64,000 nucleotides of DNA from Nymphalis io (GCF_905147045.1 NC_065910.1:310001-374000); one strand, 5' to 3'; counted from the stretch's first letter, positions 11,243-22,575 are shown. Notes: a model not told the origin generated them from the letters alone. Made by a program: numbers and translations.

Positions 11243-14065
11243 TTTCGTCCTTTCGCCGGCTTAAATATAATATTATTTGATCATTATCAGAAAAGTCGAG
11301 TTTACAAGAAGTTATACTTATCTTGTATCAATTCTGAATGATTACTATTTTTTTGTTTTGGTTAGATTATTATAAATATTTTGTATAAAATCATAACATA
11401 TTTCTCGGCACAATTAGTTAGTTCGTGCGAACGAGGTACATCGAGTATGTAGTATCTGTACTTTTAATAATCAAGTGTTCGTTTTTTTAACTCCCTAAAA
11501 AAAGCTCCTGTAATTTAGGAATTAACACATTTTATATTATAGCTTAACACCATATTTATTTATTATTATTTACTTTCATCGTTGGAACATTTGCTCAATA
11601 TATATTTAGCATCGCTTACGTTCAAGCGCTAGAATTAAATTAAATATAAGTTCTCAGTTGTATACTTAGCGTCACTTTTTCACCAGTTCCTTACAATTGG
11701 GCTGCGCATGAGCACACATAACGCGTTTCCGGCGCACTCGTCGCCTTACACACAGAATTGTCACACAATAAAACCACAATTTAATACACATGTTTTACTC
11801 TATTATATTGTCGCTAAAGGCAAAGTGAATTACAAATAAGCTACTTTGAACTTTAAGGTTATGACAATTAAGTATATTTTTGTACTTACTAACTTTATTT
11901 GTAAGACTATATTGTAGATATAATTTTGAGTTTTATATTTGAGCACATAAGGTATAATTTTGCTCGGTCATATTGTGTACGTAGGTGTAATTGTGTTTTC
12001 AACAAACGATCGACGACGTATGTAATTGATACATTTCTATTGATTTTTTTCCGAAACGTTGACAGTTTGTCGGCTCACACAAGTTACTAAAATATCAATT
12101 AAAAGTTTTGGTTTAAAGTTCCGATTGAAACGGAAACATGTTGTTTTGTAACGTATTGTATTGTTATATTTTTAGTATTATTTATCAGAGGGTTCCGACT
12201 GGGTTATGAGGCCACTGTGTGGTGTAAGCACACGTACCATATATATGTGTTTTGAATACCAACACTGAGTACTACCAAAAATTAAAAGCTGAACAAAACG
12301 AGACACTTTATTCTGTTAACAATTATCTCATAATATTAATGTTATTACATTTTAATTTTGTTAAGTGTTAATTTCAGTCATTAAGTATATTTTCACCCTG
12401 AGTACTGCAGGAGAAATTGCGATTCAAAGGGAAAATTCTGCTAGCATTCTTCTCACCGTTCCACGCGGTCATCATTTGCGTAGTAGCTATTTTTAATTTA
12501 TATTTGTTTATAATTAAGGCATAACACCCATTATTATTTTAAAAACTTTCGCAATGTAATCTACATAGCGAGCTAGCGAGCAGAACCGACAAGAAACGCT
12601 GTAGTTATTCTTGCCAACATTTCAATTACAAAGTTATGTCAATTTAATACAATTAAATTTATATCCTAATTAAAAATTAACAAATATTAACTTTTCCATG
12701 CTTTTCAATCATCTAAATATATAGTCTTTTGTTCCCTAATTTTTAACAAAAGATTTAAATTTATTGATTTGCAACGATCAAGTCGTATCCGATAAAACAT
12801 ATAAACAAATTTTAAGAGGTATTGGAATTCCTGCATGGCATTATCTTTTATCTATTATACAATAAACACCTATAATTCTATTATAATTGCACTAAATAAC
12901 TTAAATATTAAGCTACAAAATTAAATATCACATTCATTCTTTAAAGTGAATTCATGTTATTTTTATCCTTCTTAACAAATGCTAAGTGTAATGGAAATAC
13001 ACACACAATAGTTTTAAATACACCTTTGTATGAAACATCCGAGATTAAGTTAACTCGGTAGAAAATAATTAGTGGGAAAGAATAACCTACAAGATGTGGC
13101 CCACCCACCCTGGACGAATACTATCCTTAAAGCATTGAAATATCAACCTTAACCCTATAGCAATAAGTGTGATGTAAATAAGGATACATGGATGAACGCT
13201 CAGTTGACTCGCAATGAGTAAATATTTGTATCAATTAGATAAATTCGGTAGCACATTGTCATATGACGGCGTAAAATTACAAAGTCATTGGTTTTATACG
13301 ATATTAATCCTTTTAACAATGGACATTAAGTACGTTTATTGAATGTGTCGATATCTTGATATTCTTAACGAGTGGTTTCCATTAAATTAAATAAATGTAT
13401 TTATTGAGGAAGCTGAAATCCGGACAATGAGAACTAATTTTTCATTTATGATGCAAAAAATCTACATTAACTTATTATGCTTGCTCAGGATTGGAACTTG
13501 TTCTTGTCCTGTATCTACGGTTTAATTTTATGTTTTCTAGCCACTAGACTATTCTAATATAAATATTTAATAATAATAATTAATAATTAAATAGTCTTTT
13601 TAAATAATTTTGAGGGATTGTTACGGAATTCGGGTAACTATGTATGAACATACATTATATTCATAACATGACATAGCCTGAAGTTGTTCCATTCAACATG
13701 CTTTTCGTAGCTCATTCATTTAAATATCATCTCATACACATTAAATAGAGTTGTGAATTATCAGTATTAAAGGGGATGGTCAATAAAACATTTTACTTAA
13801 TCTCCGTCGAAGCGTAAGTTAAGTTATAAACAGCGAAGTGCGAACAATGAGCTCGCTATTATATTGAGATTTAAATGTTCTTGTTAGTTTTTTAAAAAGG
13901 GTACTAAACCTTTTTACTTACAATATGACAAAAGAGTTTTTTTAAATAACTGATTAAATACTTATAACTTTGTACAGATAATAAATAAGTAGGATGAGCT
14001 TTGTTTGAGTTTTAGTCATTTAAAAGTTTATAAAATATATGTAAAATTGTTGTATTTAATTTACA
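11243..14065. other. Gene-free AT-rich region
   Basis: No exon or intact repeat recognised. Slightly GC-richer patches are at 11690-11760 and 13800-13860. A short similarity links 12430-12480 with 19000-19045 (GGGAAA...CTGC...CCACACGATCAT-like), suggesting an old dispersed repeat. Confidence 0.35.
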
Positions 14066-14211
14066 TCATTTGGACGTAGATCATTTGATTGTTTACGATT
14101 TTATATTGTTATAAATTATAGTTTTCAATGAATGTATTATCTTCCTTTTAAATGATATATCATTTTATTAAAAGCCTATTGAAAAACCAAACAATCAAAA
14201 CGACATCTAAA
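14066..14211. mobile_element. MITE-like segment with imperfect terminal inverted repeats
   Basis: The left end CATTTGGACGTAGATC...TTGATTGTTT and the right end AAACAATCAAAACGACATC...TAAATG are imperfect inverted repeats of about 25 nt enclosing AT-rich DNA. No coding capacity; target-site duplication not clear. Confidence 0.35.
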
Positions 14212-14267
14212 TGTATATATGATTAATATTTGTGTGTTAAAATATAATAAACAGTACAGTAAATTAA

Positions 14268-14478
14268 CAGCCTCTTAATGTCCCACTGCTGGGCTAAGGC
14301 CTCCTCTCCCTTATTTTTTGGAGGAGGTTTGGAGCTTATTCCACCACGCTGCTGCAATTCGGGTTGGTAGAATACATATGTGGCAGAATTTCAATGAAAT
14401 TAGATACATGTAGGTTTCCTCACGATGTATTTCCTTCACCGTCAAGTACGAGATGAATTATAAACACAAAAAAAAATA
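14268..14478 (-). mobile_element. Family B SINE, 3' part
   Basis: Reads TGTCCCACTGCTGGGCTAAG through CTTCACCGTCAAGTACGAG on the plus strand, the complement of the SINE 3' two thirds. The head is missing where a family A repeat begins. Confidence 0.85.
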
Positions 14479-14484
14479 TAATAT

Positions 14485-14784
14485 TTTTTTTTTTTTTTTA
14501 TAGAATAGGAAGGCGGACGAGCATATGGGCCACCTGATGGTAAGTGGTCACCAAACGCTCTTAGACATTGGCATTGTAAGTAATGTCAACCATCGCTTAT
14601 ATAGCCAATGCGCCACCAACCTTGGGAACTAAGATTTTATGTCCCTTGTGCCTGTAATTACACTGGCTCACTCACCCTTCAAACCGGAACACAACAATAA
14701 CAAGTACTGCTGTTTTGCGGTAGAATATCTGATGAGTGGGTGGTACCTACCCAGACGAGCTTGCACAAAGCTCTACCACCAGTA
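14485..14784 (-). repeat. Family A repeat, full length
   Basis: T-run, TATAGAATAGGAAGGCGG, and the complete body to CTCTACCACCAGTA. One of the least diverged copies. It abuts the truncated family B SINE, so it inserted into or next to that copy. Confidence 0.9.
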
Positions 14785-14988
14785 ACAATAATATAAAATT
14801 GAAGAAATACATAAACGATGTATTTCTTTAATTTTTTTTTTTTGGTTTCATGAAATTTAATTTTATTTTCACAAGTGCCAAAAATCTTCAATATATTTAA
14901 CTTTAAGATGTTTTTTTCTTCATTTGGAATTAAAATAAGTGTGTTTTATATGGCCTTGTCGCACGTCCCCACTTCAAACATATATTTG

Positions 14989-14994
14989 TTTATT
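14989..14994 (-). terminator. Candidate poly(A) signal of the pacifastin gene
   Basis: AATAAA on the minus strand, 50 nt past the stop codon and between the gene and a family A repeat. Confidence 0.5.
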
Positions 14995-15043
14995 GTTTGC
15001 AGTATAACTTAAAAATAATACAGTAGTAAATACAGAAGTAACT

Positions 15044-15210
15044 TTAATAGAATTCTCCGTCGGATAACTTCAGCGCGTACAGATGTAGGGAACGGAATTC
15101 ACAAAACTGGTTCGTGCACCAGCCCCCGTGGCCGTCTGTGCAGCGGCAGGAGTCGCACTCGTCCATGTACTTCTCACCGGGGATGCATTTGAAGAATGGA
15201 TTCTTTATTA
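15044..15210 (-). CDS. Pacifastin gene exon 4 (pacifastin domain, stop)
   Basis: Acceptor TTTCCACAG. Encodes VIKNPFFKCIPGEKYMDECD onward, with the domain cysteines in the order Cys-9-Cys-2-Cys-1-Cys-7-Cys-4-Cys (numbers are intervening residues) and Thr after the fifth Cys. An 18-residue tail ends GEFY and TAA at 15044-15046. Confidence 0.88.
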
Positions 15211-17275
15211 CTGTGGAAATAGTCACGATTACTGTATTCATCTAGACACAAAGAAGATAGTCAAATGCGCAAGACTAACTATAGTTCTCAATGGTATACG
15301 CAAACTATGTTCAGTATCCATTCCCTCACTATGATAATCCAATTGGAGTGAGCCCACACAAAAGTTCAGGAACAAAGTGAACTGCTTTACGTCCTTTCCG
15401 AGGCATAAAAATGTCAACGCTGCCAACTACCAAATTTGGGGCTGTTTTTGGGAATATCTTCACGAAAAAACATTTATTTCATTATTATCATTATTTATTA
15501 CTAGACCGCCGATAATGTCGTCAAAAAAGCTACAAATAGGTGATAATAGTCAAAATCTAACCTGTACAACGCAAGCACGGAGTACTTCTTTCACAAAGCG
15601 CTGTGACAGTCGGCTCACAGTAAACACAGGAGGGCATCGCTCGACACGCCCCCGAGTCTTGTGTCTCACAGAGCAAGCAGTTCCGGTTCTCTGGGACCAG
15701 AGACTGCGATGTTTCTTCCTCCCAATATTGGTGGGGTGGCTTTGGTTTGACGAATTGTGATACCACATATCTATATAGACATACATGATTTAAATGGTCA
15801 TGGTCAGGTCTTATCAGTTAATCTATCCACAAACATCTATACTCTGAATTTCTGTGTTCTAGTTTAAAAAGTAAGTAGCCCGCGGTAATTATAAATATAA
15901 TACACCATAAAAGTTATTATTTAATTACGCTGTATGTCATATACTTTAGAGAAGGTTAAGAAATACAGGCCCAGCCTAACAGTAAGTGGTTTCCTGCACT
16001 CGTAGACATTACCATAGCAAGGAGTGTAAGCTGTGAGTTACGAACCATGGCATTAAAGAACTTATGACTGTCTTGCCTTAAATAACAATACTTCATGCGC
16101 CCGTTAAAAGAAAATGTTTTATTAAAAAGTAATAATATGTAGCGGTAGTATCACCTGAGTGTGAGGTACTATCCAGAGCGGTCCTCACAAAGTCTATCAA
16201 CGGTAAAACAAATAATAATAGACGTAAAGCCAATAATTTTCCGTTAAATAATCTTGTTAAGAACTCAACCATATCAAGTAATGAGTGACTTAATTACTTG
16301 ATATACTGTTAATTACTGTATGAATAGTTGCGGTTTGATACTTCATAGTTAATACCCACGCCTGCGAACCGGGCCGGTAGATGGGCGGCGCGTGCTCCCC
16401 GCCTCCACCTACGGAGCTCAGCGTCCCGGCGAGTGGCGTGCCCCGGCGAACCTCACCTAAATTACAGACAAAATATACAAATCAACTTATGATGCACAAT
16501 AATTTAAATACACATATCTTAAATAATAAAAGACTATCTTACTGTTTAGTAATTGAAAACTAACTTTCGGTGATACGCAGTTTTGACGCCTGTATCGATT
16601 AAATTTTATAATAATTAAAGCCAAAATTGCATATCATTTTGTTGATATTTCACGATGATATCCTTTCGATACATAGTTACTATTATATTTTATCTTTTCA
16701 TATTAAATCTTTATAAATTTGACATTTATTAAAATCATGATAAAGTCGGCCAAATAGACACCAATACTTTTAGCAATATCTTTTTTATTTATTAAAATAT
16801 AGTAAAAATAAAATGAATATTTTTGTAAAATTCCATACATCAGTGCCAATAAATCGAGTTTTGGCAATGTTGATAAAGTGGATTTTTTTATTAATTTACG
16901 TTTGAATTGCTTTTTTCGTTGCCTTTTTATTTATACATACATATTGTCTGTGTGTATTTGTCTCCTACTTGATAAGGGATTGGTAAGGGAAAACATCGCG
17001 GGGAAAGCCTCATGTGTTAGGTGAAATCTGCCTCATGTGCCTCCAATCCGATTTGGGACAGCGTTTTAAAACAGCTGGAAATCTCCTCAAAAGGGGAGGA
17101 GGCCTTAGTCTAGCTTTGGTATAATTCAAGCTGTTACTTTACTTTGACAGTGTCAATATGGACGATAACCATTTCCAATCAACCCAAGGTTCAATACTAC
17201 GTATAAAATCACAGTACCTCCCTCTCCGTACGCGTAGATAGTATGAAAACAGCACAAAGCGAGAACAGCAAACAT
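15044..17275 (-). CDS. Secreted cysteine-rich protein with C-terminal pacifastin domain, four exons, 176 aa
   Basis: Join of 17218-17275, 16360-16456, 15562-15770 and 15044-15210 on the minus strand (531 nt including TAA). All junctions are GT-AG with agreeing phases (1, 2, 1). Residues 1-15 (MFAVLALCCFHTIYA) form a short signal peptide. Next comes a Gly/Pro-rich linker with SSVGGGGEHAPPIYRPGSQ, then an aromatic and acidic patch (HQYWEEE). A cysteine block follows, two units of C-x2-C-x7-C-x5 closed by C-x2-C. The C terminus holds one pacifastin light-chain-type domain: C-x9-C-x2-C-x-C-x2-G-x4-C-T-x3-C, which matches the family signature except Asp for the usual Asn after the second Cys. Pacifastin domains usually inhibit serine proteases (family knowledge). 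The target and tissue are unknown, and the duplicated cysteine block is not recognised. Confidence 0.85.
15562..15770 (-). CDS. Pacifastin gene exon 3 (duplicated cysteine units)
   Basis: Acceptor TCTATATAG, donor GTTAGA. Sixty-nine full codons start YVVSQFVKPKPPHQYW and end CLRCT, with eight cysteines in the last 38 residues in a regular spacing. The acceptor has a weak pyrimidine tract, the least certain junction of the gene. Confidence 0.75.
15966..16080 (-). repeat. Degraded family A fragment in pacifastin intron 2
   Basis: AACAGTAAGTGGTTTCC and GTAGACATTACCATAG follow the order of family A (GGTAAGTGGTCACC, TAGACATTGGCATTG). It lies between exons 2 and 3 of the pacifastin gene. Confidence 0.45.
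16360..16456 (-). CDS. Pacifastin gene exon 2 (low-complexity linker)
   Basis: Acceptor GTAATTTAG, donor GTGGGT. Two bases complete Gly, 31 codons follow (EVRRGTPLAGTLSS, then Gly-rich, then PPIYRPGSQ), and GC is left over to make Ala with exon 3. Very GC-rich relative to flanks. An alternative donor 4 nt downstream (GTATTA) would break the phase with exon 3. Confidence 0.7.
16960..17140 (+). mobile_element. Family B SINE, degraded 3' part
   Basis: GGGAAAACATCGCGGGGAAAG through AAGGGGAGGAGGCCTTAGTC matches the SINE body and end, and lies in intron 1 of the pacifastin gene. Confidence 0.6.
17218..17275 (-). CDS. Pacifastin gene exon 1 (signal peptide)
   Basis: ATG is the complement of 17273-17275. 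Encodes MFAVLALCCFHTIYAYGEG plus one G before donor GTACTG. The hydrophobic core and small residue at position 15 fit a secretory signal. Phase 1 matches the GT opening exon 2. Confidence 0.75.
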
Positions 17276-17839
17276 TCTAGTTAGTCTCTATGAGTCGGTT
17301 TTAAAGTTATTTTTACGATTTTCCAGTTCAAAAATAATCTTCAGCCGGCAAAGCGTAGAACGGACTAATTGATCGCTCGCACCAATTATACTGGGATTGG
17401 CTTAACCAACACACGGCCTACAGGGTGTCGGGAGGAACAGTCATTTGATCAAATCTTTCAGCATCGCAGGTCCTTCTTAGAAGTTCCTTTATATACATGA
17501 TACGAGTAGATACATCTAATGTTTTTGAAGTGAAAACTTCTTTAGGCGCGTTGCGTAGGATAGACTCGTGGCGTCACCGACGTGCTATTGTTAATAATGA
17601 AATCGTTGAAAGTACAAATAATTTAAGTATTGTCGAAAATAATGAGGATAAGAATGACTGAAATCTATGTAAATACTAACAGTACATTCAAATAATATAA
17701 GTGTATTTTAACTAAAAAGTAATGAATTATTTACTAATAAAAATTGGACAATATAGTTAACAGTTTCAAGTTTTCACTTCTATCGGCAGTCCGCAGTCCG
17801 CAGTCTCTATGACTGTACGTTTATTTTTATGTAGATATT
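17276..17839. other. Upstream region of the pacifastin gene
   Basis: Holds the 5' UTR and promoter of the minus-strand pacifastin gene by position. No TATA box or initiator with clear spacing was found. Confidence 0.35.
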
Positions 17840-18244
17840 AAAGATCCATCAATCAACAGCCAATCGTTGTCCACTGCTGAACATAGGCCTCTCCCAAGGT
17901 GCGCCAAAGCTCCCTGTCCTCCGCCTTCCGCATCCAGTTGGTGCCCGCCACCTTCTTAAGGTCGTCGGTCCACCTGGCTGGAGGGCGCCCTACGCTGCGC
18001 TTGCCGATTCGCGGTCTCCACTCTAGGACTCGTCTGCTCCAACGGCCATCGGTCCTACGACATACGTGACCAGCCCACTGCCACTTCAGCCTGCTAATTT
18101 TGCAAGCTATGTCGGTGACTCCGGTTCTTTTCCGGATAATCTCATTTCTGATCTTATCCTTCAAAGATACTCCGAGCATAGCTCGCTCCATAGCACGCTG
18201 AGCGACTTTGAATTTGTGGACTAGTCTAGTCCACAAAGATCCAT
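17840..18244 (-). mobile_element. RTE LINE 3' fragment with perfect 10-bp target-site duplication and inverted 5' junction
   Basis: AAAGATCCAT flanks it at 17840-17849 and 18235-18244. The element encodes the end of the RTE reverse transcriptase (LVHKFKVAQRAMERAMLG to RTLGEAYVQQWTTIG) without a stop, so it is a recent copy. Its 5' junction is a 25-bp palindrome at 18213-18237. Confidence 0.93.
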
Positions 18245-18755
18245 AAATTTTACATATTTATATAACATGTAAAGATCAAGATCATATGTTAGATGTTGAC
18301 TAAAATGCATACAGTCTTTCGAACAGGATATATAAATTTAATTAGAAATAATTATTATAAATATTTTTTATTAAGTACTTTTTACTAAGAGCTCAGCTCC
18401 AATACACATTCTGAGGTGGTGGTAATTGTTAATTTAGTATAATCTTATAACATTTTTAACAACAAATATTAAAACCAAATGAAAAAAGAGAACACGCTGT
18501 ATAGTGTGTAGGTTGGCTCAATTAGCGCGGCCTGTATCGCACTCGTTAACATTTCGGACTTGTTAGAAATCTCGTATCAATATGTTTTTGGTTTTTTTTT
18601 CAGAGAACCGATAACATCATTCAAAATAGACCGAACATATTATTTTATTCAATAATAATAGTATTCAATTCTGTTTCTGTTTCGTTCAAGTGGCTGGCTT
18701 ATTCTAATCCGTTTCAAGACAATAAAAAGTTTTTGGATTTTTCTTACAAAAACTC
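18245..18755. other. AT-rich region without features
   Basis: No gene or repeat recognised. Confidence 0.35.
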
Positions 18756-18935
18756 TGTACAATGAATTTTGAAGATAATGGGGCCCAAACTCTTGCCTTA
18801 GAAATTACGGCAAGCGTTGCTTCTGCGCATGAATTTGTCGTACAACGGATTATGAGAGTAGTGGAATAGAAAATAAATATGTGTGTCCACTTACACTTGA
18901 TTACTATAAAATTTCCTGCGCAGCGGAGTGTTCTT
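18756..18935 (+). mobile_element. Degraded family C SINE fragment
   Basis: CGGATTATGAGAGTAGTGGA, TGTCCACTTACACTTG and TTTCCTGCGCAG align in order with the middle and 3' part of family C. Confidence 0.5.
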
Positions 18936-20021
18936 GATATAAAAAGGGACAAAGGCTTTGGTAACAAACTAGAATCATATTAATATAACTAAAAGGGGAA
19001 ATGCTGCAAACGTCTTGCCACCATTCCACACGATCATGAGGTTAATAAATCTAATGTAAATAAAATATTTGATATTTATTAAAACCCATTGATTACACTG
19101 AACTAAAGATTTTCCAAGTAATTTATTACAAATTATAAGATTTGTATTAATTTGTTATTGATACATTTGCAAAAGAAAATACACAATTTTATAATGAAAT
19201 AAAATCATATAAGTGAAATGTATTTAACCGTTATAAAATTTAAATCGAAATGTACGCAAATAATAATATAATTTCATTATTTAAATGTTTATTTTTAACT
19301 AAAACTCTTTAATATTAATCGATTTATTATATATTCACAACAATTTAGTATTTTCATAATTTAATAATAATCATCATTTAATATATTTATACATATATAG
19401 AATATACACAAATAATAAAGACAATCGGTTTCGTGTGCTATAATACATACATATTAATCCCTTAGCATTTTTTTTAAATATCTTCAAATATTGAGCCAAA
19501 GGTACAAATCTTAAGGTTAGTTAGGTATTAGAATTTATACATTTGTTTGTCACGAAATGAGAATAGTAATGTTTAGCAAGCGTCAATCCGCGTATAACAG
19601 TTTGTCTATAAACTATATATGCAGTTGCCGTATTCTGTACTGTAAAAATTATCTCTTAAAAATTATAAAAATCACTTTCAAATGCTTATTAAATGTCATC
19701 AATAAATGACTGACATTTTAACAAATTATTATCCATTATCGATAATCTCGTAATGATCGATTATCTGAAGGATTTGTTTAGCGAACATTAATTACCTTTT
19801 TATCGCAATCAAAAACCAATAAGTTGTATCGATAACGCGATGTTATTTATATTTAGAGGATCGTATAGGGAGTAATTCAATAAACTGCTTTACCTACATA
19901 GTTAACGTTACGTATTTTGTCTGTTTGTCTTTCATTGCAAAATCTCAGGTAAAGTCACCTCTACCCATAGATACATGCACTGCACCATTCCTTACTGTCA
20001 AGTGCCCCAAATCCCCAATTA
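18936..20021. other. AT-rich region without features
   Basis: No exon recognised. TATCGAT-type sequences near 19738-19760 and 19825-19845 are noted but not interpreted. Confidence 0.35.
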
Positions 20022-20330
20022 TCCGAGATGGCCTAGTGGTTAGAACGAGTGAATCTTAACGACGATCGTGGGTTCAAACCCGGGCAAGCACCACTGAATT
20101 TTCATGTGCTTAATTTGTGATTATAATTTATCTCGTGCTTGACGGTGAAGGAAAACATCGTGAGGAAACCTGCATGTGTCTAATTTCATTGAAATTATGC
20201 CACATGTGTATTCTACCAACCCGCATTGGAGCAGCGTTGTGGAATAAGCTCCAAACCTTCTCCTCAAAAGGGAGAGGAGGCCTTAGCCCAGCAGTGGGAT
20301 ATTTACACGCTGTTACCGTACTGTACTGTA
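20022..20330 (+). mobile_element. Family B SINE, full length
   Basis: CCGAGATGGCCTAGTGG head with A box, B box GGTTCAAACCC, body GGTGAAGGAAAACATCGTGA, and end GGCCTTAGCCCAGCAGTGGG followed by a short GCTGTTACCGTACTG tail. One of the best preserved copies. Confidence 0.92.
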
Positions 20331-20449
20331 AGTAATCTCCCAATCATTGACTATTGAGCCTTTAATTATACTGGCTCAATCAGCCTTTAAGTCAAAGCAC
20401 AGAAATCAATAGTATTGGTAATGGGGTTTAATAAAGTCATCATTCAAAG

Positions 20450-20635
20450 TTGACTGTATGAAAACTCTCGTGCCTAAAGTACATAAAAATGATAAATGTC
20501 ATCCCATAATATTGTGAGAGATAATAGTGACTTTACCTGCTTGCGCAAAGATTTGTGCAATAAAATATGTCCTGCAGAGTTGGTTAATCTCTCTAAAGAA
20601 TGGTCGCCGCGGCTGGGATCAGTCAGGAGGTCATC
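20450..20635 (+). mobile_element. Degraded family C SINE fragment
   Basis: ACTCTCGTGCCTAAAGTACA, GGTTAATCTCTCTAAAG and GGTCGCCGCGGCTGGGATC match the family C body in order. Confidence 0.55.
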
Positions 20636-20924
20636 GTCACATAACTAATAATCCTATTTAATATAAATTTATTACATAAACATTATTAGCTTTGATAATA
20701 AAATATTGCAAATAAAGTTAGTTTTTATAACATATAGATAATGCAAGTTTATTAAATAACTACGGGAATCGCCAGCTGTTGCGTTATCACCTTATCAAGG
20801 GACACCTGTATTGTAAACGGATACGATCAATCGTCTAAATCAGGACATTATAATGTATACTCAGAAATTTGTCCATTTTAATTAATTTACGCTTCTAATA
20901 GCCAGCAATCAACCGACCAGCAAT

Positions 20925-21045
20925 AGACATTAGCACTGTAAGAAATATTAACCAATCCCAAAGCGCTTTATCTCTCGTGCCTGTAACTACACTGCCTCAC
21001 TCGCCCCTCAATGTAGAACACAACAAAATCAGTTGGTAATGTTTT
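20925..21045 (-). repeat. Degraded family A fragment
   Basis: AGACATTAGCACTGTAAG, TCGTGCCTGTAACTACACTG and AACACAACAAAATC follow the family A order on the minus strand. Confidence 0.65.
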
Positions 21046-21097
21046 ACTATTAAAATCGAAAACAATAGTTGTTATTTAAACATATAAAAACATAGTA

Positions 21098-21385
21098 CGA
21101 GTCGAAATGGTCCTGTGGTTAGAACGCGTGAATCTTAACCGATAACCGCGGCTTGAAAATTAAGCATCACTGCGTTTACACATGTTTAATTATTGTTTAT
21201 TATGCGTCTCGTGTTCGGCTTTGAATAAAGACATCGTGATAAAATGTATGTATCTAATTACACTTGACTTGACCGCATTTGAGCAGTGTAATGGAATAAG
21301 CTCCAAATATTTCTTTCCCTGCCCTTCAAACGGACAGGAGCCCTTAGCCCAGCTTGGGACATTTACAGATTGTTACTATAAAAAA
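21098..21385 (+). mobile_element. Family B SINE, diverged
   Basis: GTCGAAATGGTCCTGTGG head, AATCTTAACCGATAACCGCG, and end CCTTAGCCCAGCTTGGGACA. The B box is lost. Confidence 0.8.
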
Positions 21386-21663
21386 TACGTAATACGATTT
21401 TCAAATAATTGATAATTATCTTGAATAATTCAACACAGGTGCAATACAGAGGGTTGTCTGTGAATGGATACAAGATAGGCACGTGTCATTGTTTGCATAA
21501 TTTATTTTATTAATAGCTAATACTTGCATGCGTTGCATATTCTTTGACTATACTATTTTTATTTGACTACGACTCAATTGCCACCTGTCGCCTGTTACTT
21601 CAGAATCCTTCAAACCATTAACTACACAAACTAATTTGTAGAAACAAACAATCATCAAGCACG

Positions 21664-21936
21664 ACCGTAACAGCCTGTGAATGTCCCAGTGCTGGGCTAA
21701 AGGCCTTCTCTCCTCATTTTGAGGAGAAGGTTTGGAGCTTTTTCCACCACGCTGCTCCAATGCGGGTTGGTGGAATACACATCTGGCAGAATTTCAGTGA
21801 AATTAGACACATGCAGGTTTCTTCACGATGTTTTCCTTCACCGTAAAGCACGAGATTAATTATAATCACAAATTAAGCACACATCAAGCACTTCAAGATT
21901 CAAGCCACCTGATTCAAGTCGAGATGGCTTGAATCA
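21664..21936 (-). mobile_element. Family B SINE with rearranged head
   Basis: The body is on the minus strand, from TGTCCCAGTGCTGGGCTAAA to CACAAATTAAGCAC. The head motif GTCGAGATGGC at 21918-21928 runs in the plus direction, and an 11-bp inverted repeat (21897-21907 and 21925-21935) surrounds it. Confidence 0.85.
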
Positions 21937-22104
21937 AGCACGAATTACACTCAAATTATAACCAACCTTTATTTTCAACCAAGGGAAACCTTCAAATATA
22001 CCCGCGCAAAGGCCTGTACATGCTGGATTAATAAGTAACCAAACTTAAAAGATATAAAGATATTATATAAGCTATCAATATATATAACACATAAAAACAA
22101 TATA

Positions 22105-22167
22105 TATAACAGTGATTATAACAGGAGCAATGCAAGGAGCATTGCTCCTGTTATAATCACTGTTATA
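22105..22167. repeat. Perfect 29-bp inverted repeat with 5-nt loop
   Basis: Arms 22105-22133 and 22139-22167 are exact complements around AAGGA. The arm begins TATAACAGTGATTATAACAG. Confidence 0.95.
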
Positions 22168-22429
22168 GTCACTTTTGTATAAATTTTACCCATAAGAAGT
22201 AATGCTTATATATTTATTCCTACCATCACAATTATATATAATTTTCAAAATGTATTTATATTTTAATACACAGATATAAAAGGATTATTATTAATTATAT
22301 TGATGATTTATTATCAGCCAGAATAGATTTTTGAATAAATAGTTTTTAATTCATTTAATTAATTATTAATTTATTCTCACCGGACCCTTTATAGATTTGC
22401 TTAATAAAAGCCAATACGAAGTTAATCAA

Positions 22430-22575
22430 ATGAAGCAATGAGTACACAAAACATAATTTAGTGCGCTTCCCACGGCACATGTTTGCGCACATTATTTCGA
22501 AACCAGTGAGTTTCGCGAGAAAAATTAATGAATGTGCGGGACCGAAGTGCGTTTAACTCGCCAATGACTATAGAC
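22430..22575. promoter_or_regulatory. GC-richer island, candidate regulatory element
   Basis: More GC than its flanks and non-repetitive, with CACATGTTTGCGCACATTATTTCG and TTAATGAATG-type homeodomain half sites in compact arrangement. No exon frame. Could be a conserved non-coding element; not tested. Confidence 0.25.

Noticed and set aside
15377..15760. 127-codon plus-strand frame
   Set aside because: It is the reverse shadow of pacifastin exon 3 and the following intron.
16351..16382. Plus-strand NTHACEPG reading as a pacifastin fragment
   Set aside because: It overlaps exon 2 of the minus-strand gene, is followed at once by a stop, and is most likely coincidence.
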